The translations under genes were made by a program, and so were the position numbers. The notes under the pieces were generated by a model. It searched no databases, was not told where the DNA came from, and saw nothing but the letters and a program-made list of their open reading frames with translations. From assembly GCA_040756905.1 (NCBI GenBank), contig JBFLYD010000054.1:1-64000 (forward strand): a DNA stretch of 64,000 bases, in the 5' to 3' direction. Below are positions 1-8,800 of the stretch, piece after piece (position 1 is the stretch's first letter; every line of letters begins with the position of its first letter). Origin of the DNA: Acidobacteriota bacterium. GTDB taxonomy: Bacteria > Acidobacteriota > Aminicenantia > JBFLYD01.

Positions 1-116
1 ATAAAGATATTAATTTCAGTGTATACATTTAAATTGATTGGTTTCCGTCTTTAACATATTGATATTGCTGGAAAAAAATTGTGTAGCCACACATTTGCAA
101 GGTTTTCTTAATAAAG

Positions 117-1757
117 TCACGCTAGGTTATTTTTGATATACACGTTGCCCTTGCCATCAGAGATTAAAATAACAGTAGGGATTGCATCGTTCTCTTTTTT
201 AGCAATCTCAAATGACTTATAAAGTGCAGGTGTGAGCGGTGTTCTACCCCCTGTGGGAAGATTTTCCAAGGAGTGTTCTACCTTAATAAAATCTGATGTG
301 GGTGGTACCAAAACCTGAGCATCATTGCCCCGAAATGTCAAAAGGGCAACCCTGTTTTTCTTTTCATAAGATTGCTTGAGCAAGAGCCACGCAAGTGTCT
401 TAGCGAACCTTATCTTTCTTTCTATTCTCATGGAAGACGATGAGTCAAGTAGAATAATGTAGAGCGCCTCACCCTTGCTTACCCTTACTTTCTCCATGAG
501 ATGCTCCGGTAAGACTTCTAACTTCCCAGTTTCTCTAATAGTCTTTCTCAAAGTGGCATCGATTGCTATGCTTTTTGGATTTTCGCTTTCCCTTGCTCTG
601 ACGCATAATCCTTTTTTCCCCTCTATTTTTGGAAAATCCCTTCCCTGCCCAGAACTAGTTGCGTCAAATTTTAATATGTCTCTCTTTTTCTCAGCGTCTT
701 TTTCAAAATCAGATACTTCCTCTTTTGTCCTTCCCTGTAAAATGGTCTCTATCGTTTCTCTTGTTGGCGTTGCTCCTTTTTCAAATGGTTTCTGTCGCAT
801 CCTATGAGAAAGCGCTAATAGAGCAGCTTCTTTGATATCATCTTCTGTTACATAATTTCTTCCGCTTAATCCCACAAGTGCTTTTGCGGTCTTTTCCATT
901 ACAATATCTGCACGATGTGTTTTAATTCCGAGAGATGTCGTTATTTCAACAATCTTCTCGACCATGTTCTGGGAAATATTGATTTGTGGGATTAGCTGGG
1001 CATTAACTATGTGCTTCCTTAATGTTTCCTTCTCATCATTGAATTTTTCCTCAAATTTCCATGGATCAGAATCAAACATCCTGCGGTATTCCATCACCTT
1101 GAGCCTATCCTCTTTTGAAGATAATGCATTTACTTCCACACATAGCCCGAAGCGATCCAATATCTGTGGTCTCAGTTCGCCCTCCTCTGGATTCATTGTA
1201 CCAATGAGGATAAAACGTGCTGGGTGATAAAGAGATATACCTTCCCTTTCTACAATATTGACTCCCATGGCGGCAGCGTCCAAAAGAATATTAACAAGAT
1301 GATCATCAAGTAAATTTACTTCATCAATGTAGAGTATATTTCTGTTGGCTCTCGCTAAAATGCCCGGCTCTAATGCCTTTATGCCTTCTTTGAGTGCTCG
1401 TTTGATGTCAATTGCTCCAACCACCATATCTTCTGTTGCAGATAAAGGCATATCAACAATTTCCATCTTCCTTTCAACCCATGGTAGATTTCCATCCCTT
1501 TCGTATCGCTCCTGACAAGATTTGCACATCAGTTTTAAATCCTCAGGATGACAGTTGAAAGGACAATCTTTAACAACCCTTATTTGTGGTAACAGATCCG
1601 CTAATGCACGCACAGCAGTAGATTTTCCAGTACCTTTGTCTCCTTTAATTAAAACACCACCGATACTCGGGTCTATAGCATTAATTAGCAATGCTTTTTT
1701 CATCAGGTCTTGGCCAACTATTGCAGTAAATGGGAACATTACGAATTTGTGGTGCAT
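117..1757 (-). CDS. Mg-chelatase ChlI/ChlD-type AAA+ ATPase with truncated VWA domain
   Basis: The 546-residue protein resembles fused magnesium/cobalt chelatase I and D subunits, which use ATP to drive metal insertion into tetrapyrroles together with a large CobN/BchH subunit; none is seen here. Walker A GDKGTGKS lies at 39-46 and Walker B ILYIDEV at 141-147. A family-type cysteine cluster sits at C65, C69, C78 and C81. A VWA domain begins near 432 with MIDAS residues D438, S440, S442, T506 and D534. The protein stops eight residues after ISDGKGN, so the final helices and strands of the VWA fold, normally another 70-100 residues, are absent, and the next 116 bases do not supply them. The start is set by GGAG 9 nt before ATG. 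It may be a broken gene. The family call is firm; activity is doubtful. Confidence 0.8.
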   Translation of the reverse strand: MHHKFVMFPFTAIVGQDLMKKALLINAIDPSIGGVLIKGDKGTGKSTAVRALADLLPQIRVVKDCPFNCHPEDLKLMCKSCQERYERDGNLPWVERKMEIVDMPLSATEDMVVGAIDIKRALKEGIKALEPGILARANRNILYIDEVNLLDDHLVNILLDAAAMGVNIVEREGISLYHPARFILIGTMNPEEGELRPQILDRFGLCVEVNALSSKEDRLKVMEYRRMFDSDPWKFEEKFNDEKETLRKHIVNAQLIPQINISQNMVEKIVEITTSLGIKTHRADIVMEKTAKALVGLSGRNYVTEDDIKEAALLALSHRMRQKPFEKGATPTRETIETILQGRTKEEVSDFEKDAEKKRDILKFDATSSGQGRDFPKIEGKKGLCVRARESENPKSIAIDATLRKTIRETGKLEVLPEHLMEKVRVSKGEALYIILLDSSSSMRIERKIRFAKTLAWLLLKQSYEKKNRVALLTFRGNDAQVLVPPTSDFIKVEHSLENLPTGGRTPLTPALYKSFEIAKKENDAIPTVILISDGKGNVYIKNNLA

Positions 1758-1872
1758 ATTTAATCTCCTTTAATCTCCGTATTACTTTTTTATTTTTCGT
1801 GTTACCCTTAAAGAACATCAACCTAAAAAACTTTCTCATAAACCGCCGAGCCCAATGTCATATAACTTGTTC

Positions 1873-1933
1873 ATAGACGAACTGGTTCGTTTATACTCCC
1901 AAAATAGGAGGATAGACGAATTATTTCGTTTAT
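1873..1933. promoter_or_regulatory. Twin 22-bp imperfect palindromes, operator-like
   Basis: Two copies of a dyad lie 39 bp apart, at 1873-1894 and 1912-1933. Copy one has the core ACGAACTGGTTCGT and copy two the core ACGAATTATTTCGT; both are flanked by ATAG on the left and TTAT on the right. The arms ACGAA/TTCGT are perfect in both. They lie 116-176 bp upstream of the chelatase-like gene and downstream of the recombinase gene. Paired palindromes at near-helical spacing are typical of repressor operators. No binding protein can be named. Confidence 0.5.
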
Positions 1934-1994
1934 ACCAACTCTAGCGGAATAACCAGAAAATCCTTTATTCCTGACGATTTTTGTCACTTATCAC

Positions 1995-3110
1995 CTACTT
2001 TTTCAGATTTAAGTTGTCTAATGGGCTCCTTATTCTTCTTATGCTTTTTGTACTGACATGAGTGTAAATTTCTGTCGTCTTGCTGTTTTTGTGTCCAAGT
2101 ATTTCCTGAATATATCTTAAATCAGTCCCGCTCTCTAGTAAATGGGTGGCAAAGCTATGTCTTAAGGTATGCACTGAAATATCTTTCTTTATTCCAGCCT
2201 TTTCACAAGCATGCTCTAATATCTTCTGAACCGCTCTTATTGAAATATGCCTATCCACCTTCGCACCCTCAAATAACCACTTTTGAGGTCTGTATTCTTT
2301 CCAGTATTCTCTTAAAGTCTGTAACGCCGTTTCCGAAAGCATTGCATATCTGTCTTTTCGTCCCTTTGAACCTTTAATATGTATTAGCATTCTTTCACTA
2401 TCAATGTCTTCCATTTTTAATTTTACCACTTCTCCTACTCTTAATCCAGCAGAATAGACGAGCATCAGGATTACTTTGTGCTTGATGTTATCTACTGATA
2501 ATAGGATTTCTGCAACCTCTTCTTTGTTTAAAACTATTGGCAGTTTTTTATCTTTACGTGGTCTCTTAATTTCGTATGGAAATTTTTTCTTGAGCATTGT
2601 GCCATAATAAAATTTCAGAGCATTAATTGCTTGGTTCAGTGTAGAGGTTGCTGCTTCTTTTTCTTCTACAAGATAAACAAGATAGTCTTTTATTTCTTTA
2701 TCAGTGATGTCAGAGAGTTTCTTGCCAGTAAAGGCAAGAAAATCTCTATTGTAATAGATGTAAGCTTTTACTGTCTTATAACTGTATTTCCTTGATACAA
2801 GTTCTCTTCTTAATTCTTCAAAGTTGTATAATGAGTTTGGAATAGTGGCTAGCTTGCTTACTGGAGAGAGTTTAACTTGTAATTCAGGGTCTAAATAAAT
2901 TTTTTCACACTCGAAAACTTTTAAAATCTTTTCTAAAGTTCCATCTGAATTTGGAAAGCTCCAATGCTTTTCCTCTGGATGCCATCTATATCCTTGAATG
3001 GTTTTGACTTTCTCTATCAAAAAGGGATTATAAGGAAGGACTAAAGCGATTCTTTTTTGAAGCGGAAAAATTCTGAGAACTGATTCCTTCTTTTCTTCGC
3101 CTTTCCTCAT
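1995..3110 (-). CDS. Tyrosine recombinase with HARP-like N-terminal extension
   Basis: A 371-residue site-specific recombinase of the XerC/XerD/integrase family, which cuts and rejoins DNA through a 3'-phosphotyrosine intermediate. The catalytic set is complete: R224 (in AGLRVGE), K249, H314 and R317 (in HTLRH), H340 and Y349. A SAM-like DNA-binding domain occupies about 95-185. Residues 10-70 are an extra domain with YNPFLIEKVKTIQG and the tryptophan-rich WHPEEKHWSFP pattern, which resembles the HARP motif of SMARCAL1-type proteins; that comparison is from memory. An upstream TTGACA-N17-TAGTTT promoter is visible. A second Xer-type recombinase at 29784-30656 is the better candidate for chromosome-dimer resolution, so this one may belong to a mobile element. 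Confidence 0.88.
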   Translation of the reverse strand: MRKGEEKKESVLRIFPLQKRIALVLPYNPFLIEKVKTIQGYRWHPEEKHWSFPNSDGTLEKILKVFECEKIYLDPELQVKLSPVSKLATIPNSLYNFEELRRELVSRKYSYKTVKAYIYYNRDFLAFTGKKLSDITDKEIKDYLVYLVEEKEAATSTLNQAINALKFYYGTMLKKKFPYEIKRPRKDKKLPIVLNKEEVAEILLSVDNIKHKVILMLVYSAGLRVGEVVKLKMEDIDSERMLIHIKGSKGRKDRYAMLSETALQTLREYWKEYRPQKWLFEGAKVDRHISIRAVQKILEHACEKAGIKKDISVHTLRHSFATHLLESGTDLRYIQEILGHKNSKTTEIYTHVSTKSIRRIRSPLDNLNLKK

Positions 3111-3132
3111 GTTTTTTTTAATCCTTTAATTT

Positions 3133-3161
3133 AAACTAATACCTTTTTCTCTCACTGTCAA
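3133..3161 (-). promoter_or_regulatory. Sigma70-like promoter of the recombinase gene
   Basis: On the minus strand a perfect TTGACA (3156-3161) is followed after 17 nt by TAGTTT (3133-3138). The start codon is at 3110 with AAAGG before it. The same TAGTTT -10 form appears before leuS. The match is seen directly; function is inferred. Confidence 0.45.
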
Positions 3162-3200
3162 GTACAGGTCGAATGTTAGCCGAATGTTGTGCCATCAGTC

Positions 3201-3413
3201 TTATTTATCCCGCTTGAGCCTGAGCAAAACCAGAAACAGCGCAGAACCGATTACAAGCATGTTCCCAAAAAGCGCCACAGGATCTTGAGGAATCCGAAAC
3301 TGCAAGTTAAGGATTGCGTCTCCTAAGGATCTGGCTCGAACCGCAACAAGGCTGATCCCAAAAAAGATCCCCCCGAAACCAGCCCACATCAACCAACTTT
3401 GCTTCATCTTCAT
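3201..3413 (-). CDS. Small two-helix membrane protein
   Basis: A 70-residue protein of unknown function. Two hydrophobic stretches, about 8-26 (WLMWAGFGGIFFGISLVAV) and 46-65 (LFGNMLVIGSALFLVLLRL), suggest two membrane helices, and the tail LKRDK is positive. GGAGG lies nine bases before the ATG, so translation is plausible. The base composition is near 50% GC, clearly richer than its neighbours, and the codon choice also differs, which suggests recent acquisition. It stands alone between the recombinase and the HMG-CoA cluster. Confidence 0.55.
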   Translation of the reverse strand: MKMKQSWLMWAGFGGIFFGISLVAVRARSLGDAILNLQFRIPQDPVALFGNMLVIGSALFLVLLRLKRDK

Positions 3414-3576
3414 GCTTGATTTCCTCCATACAGAAAATAGCTATTTTTCAGGTATTACTTTTTTATAATAAGTCCTTAGTAATTTCTAATTTTTCCATTG
3501 TTTTCAAATTATACAAAATTTTTCATGGAAAGCAAATGAAAGATTGGAGGTCTAAATGGAAGAAAATTCAACTATC

Positions 3577-3605
3577 TTGACTTAAAAAGGCTGTTAAGAT
3601 ATTGT
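3577..3605 (+). promoter_or_regulatory. Candidate promoter of the HMG-CoA/MCC cluster
   Basis: TTGACT at 3577-3582, a 17-nt spacer and TATTGT at 3600-3605 precede the HMG-CoA synthase start by about 50 nt. The gene has a strong AAAGGAG ribosome site, so a normal leader is expected. The -10 box has two mismatches, so the call is tentative. Confidence 0.35.
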
Positions 3606-3655
3606 TAATTCTAAAATAATTTTAATACTTCAAAATAACATAAAGGAGATCCAAA

Positions 3656-4708
3656 ATGATTGGAATCATAGGATATGGGTCATATTTGCCAAGATTAAGA
3701 ATTAAAACAGAAACAATTGCAAAACAATGGGGAGCTGACCCTGAATCAATTCAAAGAGGCCTCCTTCTTTATGAAAAAACAGTACCAAATCATGATGAAG
3801 ATACAATTACAATCTCAGTAGAAGCTTCAAAAAATGCCTTAAAAAGGGCTGAAATCGACCCTAAAGAAATAGGAGCAGTTTACATTGGTTCTGAATCCCA
3901 TCCCTATGTTGTAAAACCTTCAGGGACAGTTGTTGCTGAAGCTTTAGGAATTACTCCTGATGTTCACATTGCTGATTATGAATTTGCATGCAAAGCTGGA
4001 ACTGAGGCCATGTTTGTCTGTTATAGTCTTGTTAAAGCAGGAGTCATAAAGTATGGACTGGCAATCGGATCAGATACTTCCCAGGGAGCTCCAGGAGATG
4101 CTCTTGAATATTCTGCCTCTGCAGGGGGGTCTGCATTCATCTTTGGAGCTAATGACAATAAAGTAATAGCTGAGGTTGTAGAAACATTCTCTTACTCAAC
4201 CGATACGCCTGATTTCTGGAGAAGAGAGTATGAATTCTATCCCCGTCATGGAGGAAGGTTCACAGGCGAGCCTGCTTATTTTAAGCATATCATAAACGCT
4301 GGAAAAGAGATAATGAAGAAAGCTGGATTGTCTGCAAAAGATATTAATTATGCAGTCTTTCACATGCCAAATGGAAAATTTCCCCAGCAAGCAGGAAAAG
4401 CCCTTGGATTCACAATGGAGCAGATTCAACCGGGATGGATAGTACCTTACATGGGAAACACTTATTCCGGATCCTCTCCAACAGGTCTTTCAGCAATTCT
4501 TGATATAGCTAAACCAGGGGAACTAATTTTAATCGTTTCTTTCGGCTCAGGCGCAGGCTCAGATGCATTTATATTCAGAGTAAGAGAAAGAATTAATGAA
4601 GTAAGAAATAATTGTGTGACTGTAAAAGAAATGCTCGATCAAAATAAAATTTATGTGGATTACGGCACTTACGCTAAACTCAGAAACAAAATAATCATGA
4701 ATGGATAG
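3656..4708 (+). CDS. HMG-CoA synthase, archaeal type
   Basis: Condenses acetyl-CoA with acetoacetyl-CoA to 3-hydroxy-3-methylglutaryl-CoA. The 350-residue length and fold are those of the archaeal/bacterial short HMG-CoA synthases of the thiolase superfamily. Likely catalytic residues are E80 (in GSESHPY), the nucleophile C112 (in FACKAG) and H236 (in FHMPNGK). It is followed directly by a thiolase and a DUF35 protein. In archaea these three products form one complex that passes acetoacetyl-CoA from thiolase to synthase, with DUF35 holding the shared CoA pantetheine site. AAAGGAG sits seven bases before the ATG. The methylcrotonyl-CoA carboxylase genes downstream suggest a link to leucine or isovalerate carbon rather than only mevalonate. 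Confidence 0.93.
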   Translation: MIGIIGYGSYLPRLRIKTETIAKQWGADPESIQRGLLLYEKTVPNHDEDTITISVEASKNALKRAEIDPKEIGAVYIGSESHPYVVKPSGTVVAEALGITPDVHIADYEFACKAGTEAMFVCYSLVKAGVIKYGLAIGSDTSQGAPGDALEYSASAGGSAFIFGANDNKVIAEVVETFSYSTDTPDFWRREYEFYPRHGGRFTGEPAYFKHIINAGKEIMKKAGLSAKDINYAVFHMPNGKFPQQAGKALGFTMEQIQPGWIVPYMGNTYSGSSPTGLSAILDIAKPGELILIVSFGSGAGSDAFIFRVRERINEVRNNCVTVKEMLDQNKIYVDYGTYAKLRNKIIMNG

Positions 4709-4718
4709 GAGAATCAAC

Positions 4719-5867
4719 ATGAGAGAAGTCGCAATAATAGGTGCTGGATTAACTAAATTTGGAGAATTGTGGGATAAATCCATAAGAGATATTTTTGTTG
4801 AAGCAGCTCTTTCAGCAATAAAAGATGCTGGAGTAGATCATGTGGATTCAATTATAGTAGGAAACATGTCAGGCGGGCTGTTTGTTGAACAGGAACACAT
4901 TGGAGCATTAATGGCTGATTATTTAGGACAAAATCCTGTTCCAGCTTATAGGGTTGAATCTGCTTGTGCTTCAGGAGGGGTTGCTTTGATGCAAGGCTTA
5001 AGAGAAATAGCATCCGGACTCTCAGACATCGTTCTTGTTGGTGGAGTCGAGAAAATGACAGATGCTGAAGATATCACATTTGCATTAGCTACAGCTGCAG
5101 ATCAGGAATACGAAGTTTACCATGGAATCACCTTTCCAGGATTCTATGCTATGATTGCAAACGCCCATATGAAAAGATATGGAACCACAAGAAAACAGAT
5201 GGCAATGGTTGCAGTAAAAAATCATAAAAATGGGTCATTGAACCCATATGCCCAATTTCAATCGGAAATAACTTTAGACACAGTTTTAAATTCAACTCTT
5301 GTAGCAGACCCGTTAAGGCTTATGGATTGTTCTCCTGTTACTGATGGAGCTGCTGCATTGGTACTCTGCTCTGGCGATATAGCAAGAAAACATAAAAATT
5401 CCTCCGTAAAGATAATTGGTTCTTCAATGACAACAGATACTTTAGCTCTCCATTTAAGAGAAGATGTCACATCTTTAAAATCAGTCAACTTATCAGCAAA
5501 GAAAGCATACAAAATGGCTGAAATTACTCCAGAAGAAGTTTCCGTTGCAGAGGTTCATGATTGCTTTACGATAGCTGAAATTGTGATAATGGAAGAACTT
5601 GGCTTTGTGGAGAAAGGGAAAGGAGGAAAGTTCATTGAAGATGGATACACAGCTCTCGAAGGAAAAATTCCTGTAAATACTTCTGGAGGATTAAAAGCAA
5701 AAGGCCATCCTGTTGGAGCAACTGGAGTTGCTCAGGCAGTTGAAATTTTCTTTCAGCTTACAGGAAGAGCGGGAAAAAGGCAGATAAAGAATGCAAAAAT
5801 AGGACTAACGCAGAACATGGGCGGTTCAGGTGCAAGTTCAGTTGTTCACATATTTAAACCTTATTAA
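4719..5867 (+). CDS. Acetyl-CoA acetyltransferase, archaeal/SCP2-type thiolase
   Basis: Joins two acetyl-CoA to acetoacetyl-CoA, or cleaves it in reverse. The protein has 382 residues when started at the ATG at 4719, where AGGAG (4707-4711) is spaced seven bases upstream; a possible ATG at 4701 has no such site. Nucleophile C83 lies in ESACASGG, with H280 in AEVHDCF and H330 in [11 protein letters not shown]. The C-terminus has NMGGSGAS in place of the second cysteine motif of classical thiolases, as in the archaeal group. The start lies ten bases after the HMG-CoA synthase stop, so the genes are almost certainly co-transcribed and their products probably complexed. Confidence 0.92.
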   Translation: MREVAIIGAGLTKFGELWDKSIRDIFVEAALSAIKDAGVDHVDSIIVGNMSGGLFVEQEHIGALMADYLGQNPVPAYRVESACASGGVALMQGLREIASGLSDIVLVGGVEKMTDAEDITFALATAADQEYEVYHGITFPGFYAMIANAHMKRYGTTRKQMAMVAVKNHKNGSLNPYAQFQSEITLDTVLNSTLVADPLRLMDCSPVTDGAAALVLCSGDIARKHKNSSVKIIGSSMTTDTLALHLREDVTSLKSVNLSAKKAYKMAEITPEEVSVAEVHDCFTIAEIVIMEELGFVEKGKGGKFIEDGYTALEGKIPVNTSGGLKAKGHPVGATGVAQAVEIFFQLTGRAGKRQIKNAKIGLTQNMGGSGASSVVHIFKPY

Positions 5868-5878
5868 GGAGGATAAAG

Positions 5879-6268
5879 ATGAGCATACCAAAATACTGGA
5901 GAGAAATCCCTCAGAGGTATCGGCTGGAAGCTTTAAAATGTAAAAAATGTGGAAAAATCTTTTTTCCTCCCAGGCTCATATGCTCCAACTGCAAGACTCA
6001 GGAGTTTGAAAATATAAGATTAAAAGAGGAAGGAAAAATTGTGACCTATACAATAATAAGAGTTCCTCCAAAACAGTTCAATGGTCAAGCTCCTTATCCA
6101 GTGGCAATTGTTGAGCTTGATGATGGAGTAAGGATTATGGGTCAGATAACCGATGCCAATCCAGAAGAAATTGAGATCGGAAAAAAAGTCAGGGTAGTTT
6201 TCAGAAAAATTCAGGAACAGGGTCATGCTGGAATCATAAATTATGGTTATAAGTTTATTTTAAAATAA
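5879..6268 (+). CDS. DUF35 OB-fold / zinc-ribbon protein (thiolase-HMGCS partner)
   Basis: A 129-residue DUF35-family protein. An N-terminal zinc ribbon uses C21, C24, C35 and C38 (CKKC...CSNC), followed by an OB-fold of beta strands (about 45-125). In archaeal complexes of thiolase, HMG-CoA synthase and DUF35, this protein bridges the two enzymes and helps hold the substrate CoA. Its place right after those two genes supports the same role here. AAGGAGG sits just before the ATG. The stop codon is immediately followed by the start of the carboxyltransferase gene. Confidence 0.9.
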   Translation: MSIPKYWREIPQRYRLEALKCKKCGKIFFPPRLICSNCKTQEFENIRLKEEGKIVTYTIIRVPPKQFNGQAPYPVAIVELDDGVRIMGQITDANPEEIEIGKKVRVVFRKIQEQGHAGIINYGYKFILK

Positions 6269-7876
6269 ATGTATAAAATAGAAACTAAAATAAACACAAA
6301 AAGTCCAGAGTTTAAAGAAAATTTTGAACACATGAAATCTTTTGTTGAAGAATACAAAAGGAGACTTGAAGAGGTAAAGAAAGGCGGTCCGCCTGAAGCA
6401 ATAGAAAAACATAAATCCCGGGGAAAATTAACGGCAAGAGAAAGATTGGATTTACTTTTTGATCCAAACACGCCTTTTCTTGAATTTTCCACTTTAGCCG
6501 CCTACGGAATGTACGACAATGAAGCTCCATCTGCAGGGATCATAACAGGGGTTGGAGTTGTCCATGGAAGAGAAGTCTTAGTAGTAGCAAATGATGCCAC
6601 TGTCAAAGGAGGAACATACTATCCTGAAACGATAAAAAAACATGTAAGGGCTCAAGAAATTGCAATGGAGAATAGACTTCCCTGTATTTACCTGGTTGAT
6701 TCAGGCGGAATCAACCTTCCCTATCAATCTGGAACTTTTGCTGATAAAGAATATTTCGGGAGGATATTCTACAATCAGGCCCGAATGTCTGCCATGGGAA
6801 TCCCTCAAATCTCCATAGTCCTTGGTTTCTGTACTGCAGGTGGCGCCTATGTTCCTGCCATGAGTGATGAAACAGTTATCGTGAAAGAGCAAGGTACTAT
6901 ATACATTGGTGGACCACCTCTTGTTAAAGCTGCAACCGGAGAAGAAGTAACAGAAGAAGAACTTGGAGGAGCAGATGTCCACTGTCGAATTTCAGGTGTA
7001 TCGGATCATTATGCTCTAAACGATGAGCACGCAATTGAAATAACAAGAAACATAGTTAAGAACCTTGGTGCTAATAAAAAAACAGAGCTTGAAATAGATG
7101 AACCAGAAGAGCCTGCATATGACCCGGAAGAAATCTACGGAATCATCCCAAAAGATCTCAAGAAGCCGTTTGATATGCACGAAATAATAGCAAGAATTGT
7201 TGATGGAAGCAAGTTTCATGAATTCAAAGAGCTATACGGCCCAACCCTTGTATGCGGATTTGCAAGAATAATGGGACATCCTGTAGGAATAGTTGCTAAC
7301 AATGGAGTTTTATTCTCTGAAAGCTCCCAAAAAGGAGCTCATTTTGTATCGATGTGTTCAGTCAGGAAAATACCTTTAATATTCCTCCAGAACATAACTG
7401 GCTTTATCGTGGGAAAACAATACGAACATGGAGGAATCGCCAAAGATGGAGCAAAGATGGTCCATGCAGTGGCTAATGCTAATGTTCCAAAATTTACTTT
7501 AATAATAGGAGGCTCTTATGGAGCTGGAAATTATGCAATGGCAGGAAGAGCATATGCTCCAAGGCTTTTATGGATGTGGCCCAATGCAAAGATATGTGTG
7601 ATGGGAGGAGAACAGGCTGCTAACACTCTACTCAGTGTAAGGATGGCTGCCCTTGCAAAGAAAGGAATTGGGATGAGTAAGGAAGAACAGGAAAAGTTTA
7701 AAGAGCCTATCTTAAAAAAGTATGAAAATGAAAGCAGTGCCTATTTTTCAACCGCCAGAATCTGGGATGATGGAATACTTGACCCACTCGATACTCGAAA
7801 TGCCCTTGCTTTAGGAATCTCAATGAGTTTGAATGCACCGATTCCAGACCATAAATTCGGCGTGTTCAGGATGTAA
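6269..7876 (+). CDS. Methylcrotonyl-CoA carboxylase, carboxyltransferase (beta) subunit
   Basis: Transfers CO2 from carboxybiotin to 3-methylcrotonyl-CoA, giving 3-methylglutaconyl-CoA, in leucine/isovalerate degradation; the reverse would be a decarboxylation. The protein has 535 residues, usual for the MCC beta family. Family-specific stretches are [10 protein letters not shown] (142-151), [14 protein letters not shown] (162-175), [14 protein letters not shown] (188-201) and [13 protein letters not shown] (215-227). Two crotonase-like halves (about 1-270 and 275-535) form the usual carboxyltransferase. The ATG directly abuts the DUF35 stop codon, implying translational coupling. Propionyl-CoA carboxylase is the main alternative, but the motif set and the hydratase next door favour MCC. 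Confidence 0.9.
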   Translation: MYKIETKINTKSPEFKENFEHMKSFVEEYKRRLEEVKKGGPPEAIEKHKSRGKLTARERLDLLFDPNTPFLEFSTLAAYGMYDNEAPSAGIITGVGVVHGREVLVVANDATVKGGTYYPETIKKHVRAQEIAMENRLPCIYLVDSGGINLPYQSGTFADKEYFGRIFYNQARMSAMGIPQISIVLGFCTAGGAYVPAMSDETVIVKEQGTIYIGGPPLVKAATGEEVTEEELGGADVHCRISGVSDHYALNDEHAIEITRNIVKNLGANKKTELEIDEPEEPAYDPEEIYGIIPKDLKKPFDMHEIIARIVDGSKFHEFKELYGPTLVCGFARIMGHPVGIVANNGVLFSESSQKGAHFVSMCSVRKIPLIFLQNITGFIVGKQYEHGGIAKDGAKMVHAVANANVPKFTLIIGGSYGAGNYAMAGRAYAPRLLWMWPNAKICVMGGEQAANTLLSVRMAALAKKGIGMSKEEQEKFKEPILKKYENESSAYFSTARIWDDGILDPLDTRNALALGISMSLNAPIPDHKFGVFRM

Positions 7877-7887
7877 ATAATGGGGAT

Positions 7888-7943
7888 GAAACCATGCCCG
7901 CTCAGCATTCCTGACGTTTTTTTCAGCTACCTTCCCTGCTCAG
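7888..7943. repeat. Dispersed repeat family B, copy 1
   Basis: A segment starting GAAACCATGCCCGC and ending near CCTGCTCAG fills the gap between the carboxyltransferase and hydratase genes. A related copy lies at 48518-48578; the two agree at roughly three quarters of positions. The element is richer in GC than the surroundings and ends in a T-run, so it could also act as a weak terminator. Confidence 0.55.
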
Positions 7944-7964
7944 TTTTTTTATAGAAGAAATAAG

Positions 7965-8768
7965 GTGGAAAAGAAAAATCTGGAAACAGTAAAGTTCATT
8001 CAAGAAAATAGCCTTGCTAAAGTAATTTTAAATAGGCCCGAAGTTCATAATGCTTTCAATGAAGTAATGATCCAGGAGCTTCTTGATGTCTTTGATTACA
8101 TAAAAAAAATGGAGGAGATAAGGGTGGTAATTCTTACTGGACAAGGTAAATCTTTTTGCTCTGGAGCAGATTTGAACTGGATGAAGAAAATGAAGGAATT
8201 TAGCTACAAAGAGAATTTTAACGATGCACTGAAACTTGCAGAACTTCTTTATAACATCTATTCTCATCCAAAGCCTACGATAGTAAAAGTAAATGGAGCT
8301 GCAATTGGAGGAGGCACCGGACTTGTTTCTGTCTGTGATATTGCAGTTGCTTCAGAAAAATCTATATTTGGCTTAAGTGAAGTTAAAATTGGGCTTATTC
8401 CAGCAGTTATATCTCCTTATTTAATCAGAAGATGCGGAGAAGGTAAAATAAAAGAATTCTTCCTTACAGGAGAAAGAATAGATGCATTTAAGGCAAAAGA
8501 AATAAATCTTATAAATTATGTGGTCAAAGAAGAGCAACTGGAAGAATTCTGCAATCAGAAAATTAATCAATTACTCTCAAGTGGACCAAGAGCCATTGAG
8601 CATACAAAAAAAGCATTTGTTGACATACCTCAATTGAAATGGGACGAAATTAAAAATTATACTGCTGAGGTGATAGCAAAGTTGAGAATAAGTGAAGAAG
8701 GTCAGGAAGGTCTCAGCTCATACATAGAAAAAAGGAAACCTTATTGGAACAAGTCAAATAAAAGTTAA
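7965..8768 (+). CDS. liuC: 3-methylglutaconyl-CoA hydratase (crotonase family)
   Basis: Interconverts 3-methylglutaconyl-CoA and HMG-CoA, the step joining the carboxylase to the HMG-CoA synthase of this cluster. The 267-residue protein has the crotonase fold. SFCSGADLNWMK matches the LiuC/AUH hallmark around the first oxyanion loop, and IGGGTGLVSVCD gives the second. A GLSEVKIGLIP segment carries the likely catalytic acid. The start is GTG at 7965 with a weak purine-rich site upstream. It is separated from the carboxyltransferase by a repeat element but lies between the two carboxylase subunits, which supports the role. A general enoyl-CoA hydratase is the alternative. Confidence 0.82.
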   Translation: MEKKNLETVKFIQENSLAKVILNRPEVHNAFNEVMIQELLDVFDYIKKMEEIRVVILTGQGKSFCSGADLNWMKKMKEFSYKENFNDALKLAELLYNIYSHPKPTIVKVNGAAIGGGTGLVSVCDIAVASEKSIFGLSEVKIGLIPAVISPYLIRRCGEGKIKEFFLTGERIDAFKAKEINLINYVVKEEQLEEFCNQKINQLLSSGPRAIEHTKKAFVDIPQLKWDEIKNYTAEVIAKLRISEEGQEGLSSYIEKRKPYWNKSNKS

Positions 8769-8782
8769 GCTGCTCATTATTA

Positions 8783-8791
8783 TGGTATAAT
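8783..8791 (+). promoter_or_regulatory. Extended -10 promoter, near-leaderless start of biotin carboxylase
   Basis: TGGTATAAT (8783-8791) is a perfect extended -10. The ATG at 8801 begins nine bases after it and no Shine-Dalgarno sequence is present, so the mRNA probably begins within a few bases of the start codon. Confidence 0.5.
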
Positions 8792-8800
8792 AATGTTTAA

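Noticed and set aside
475-807. 110-codon frame opposite the chelatase-type gene, and many similar antisense frames
   Set aside because: These are shadows of strong genes on the opposite strand, with hydrophobic Ser/Leu/Phe-rich translations typical of antisense reading in AT-rich DNA.
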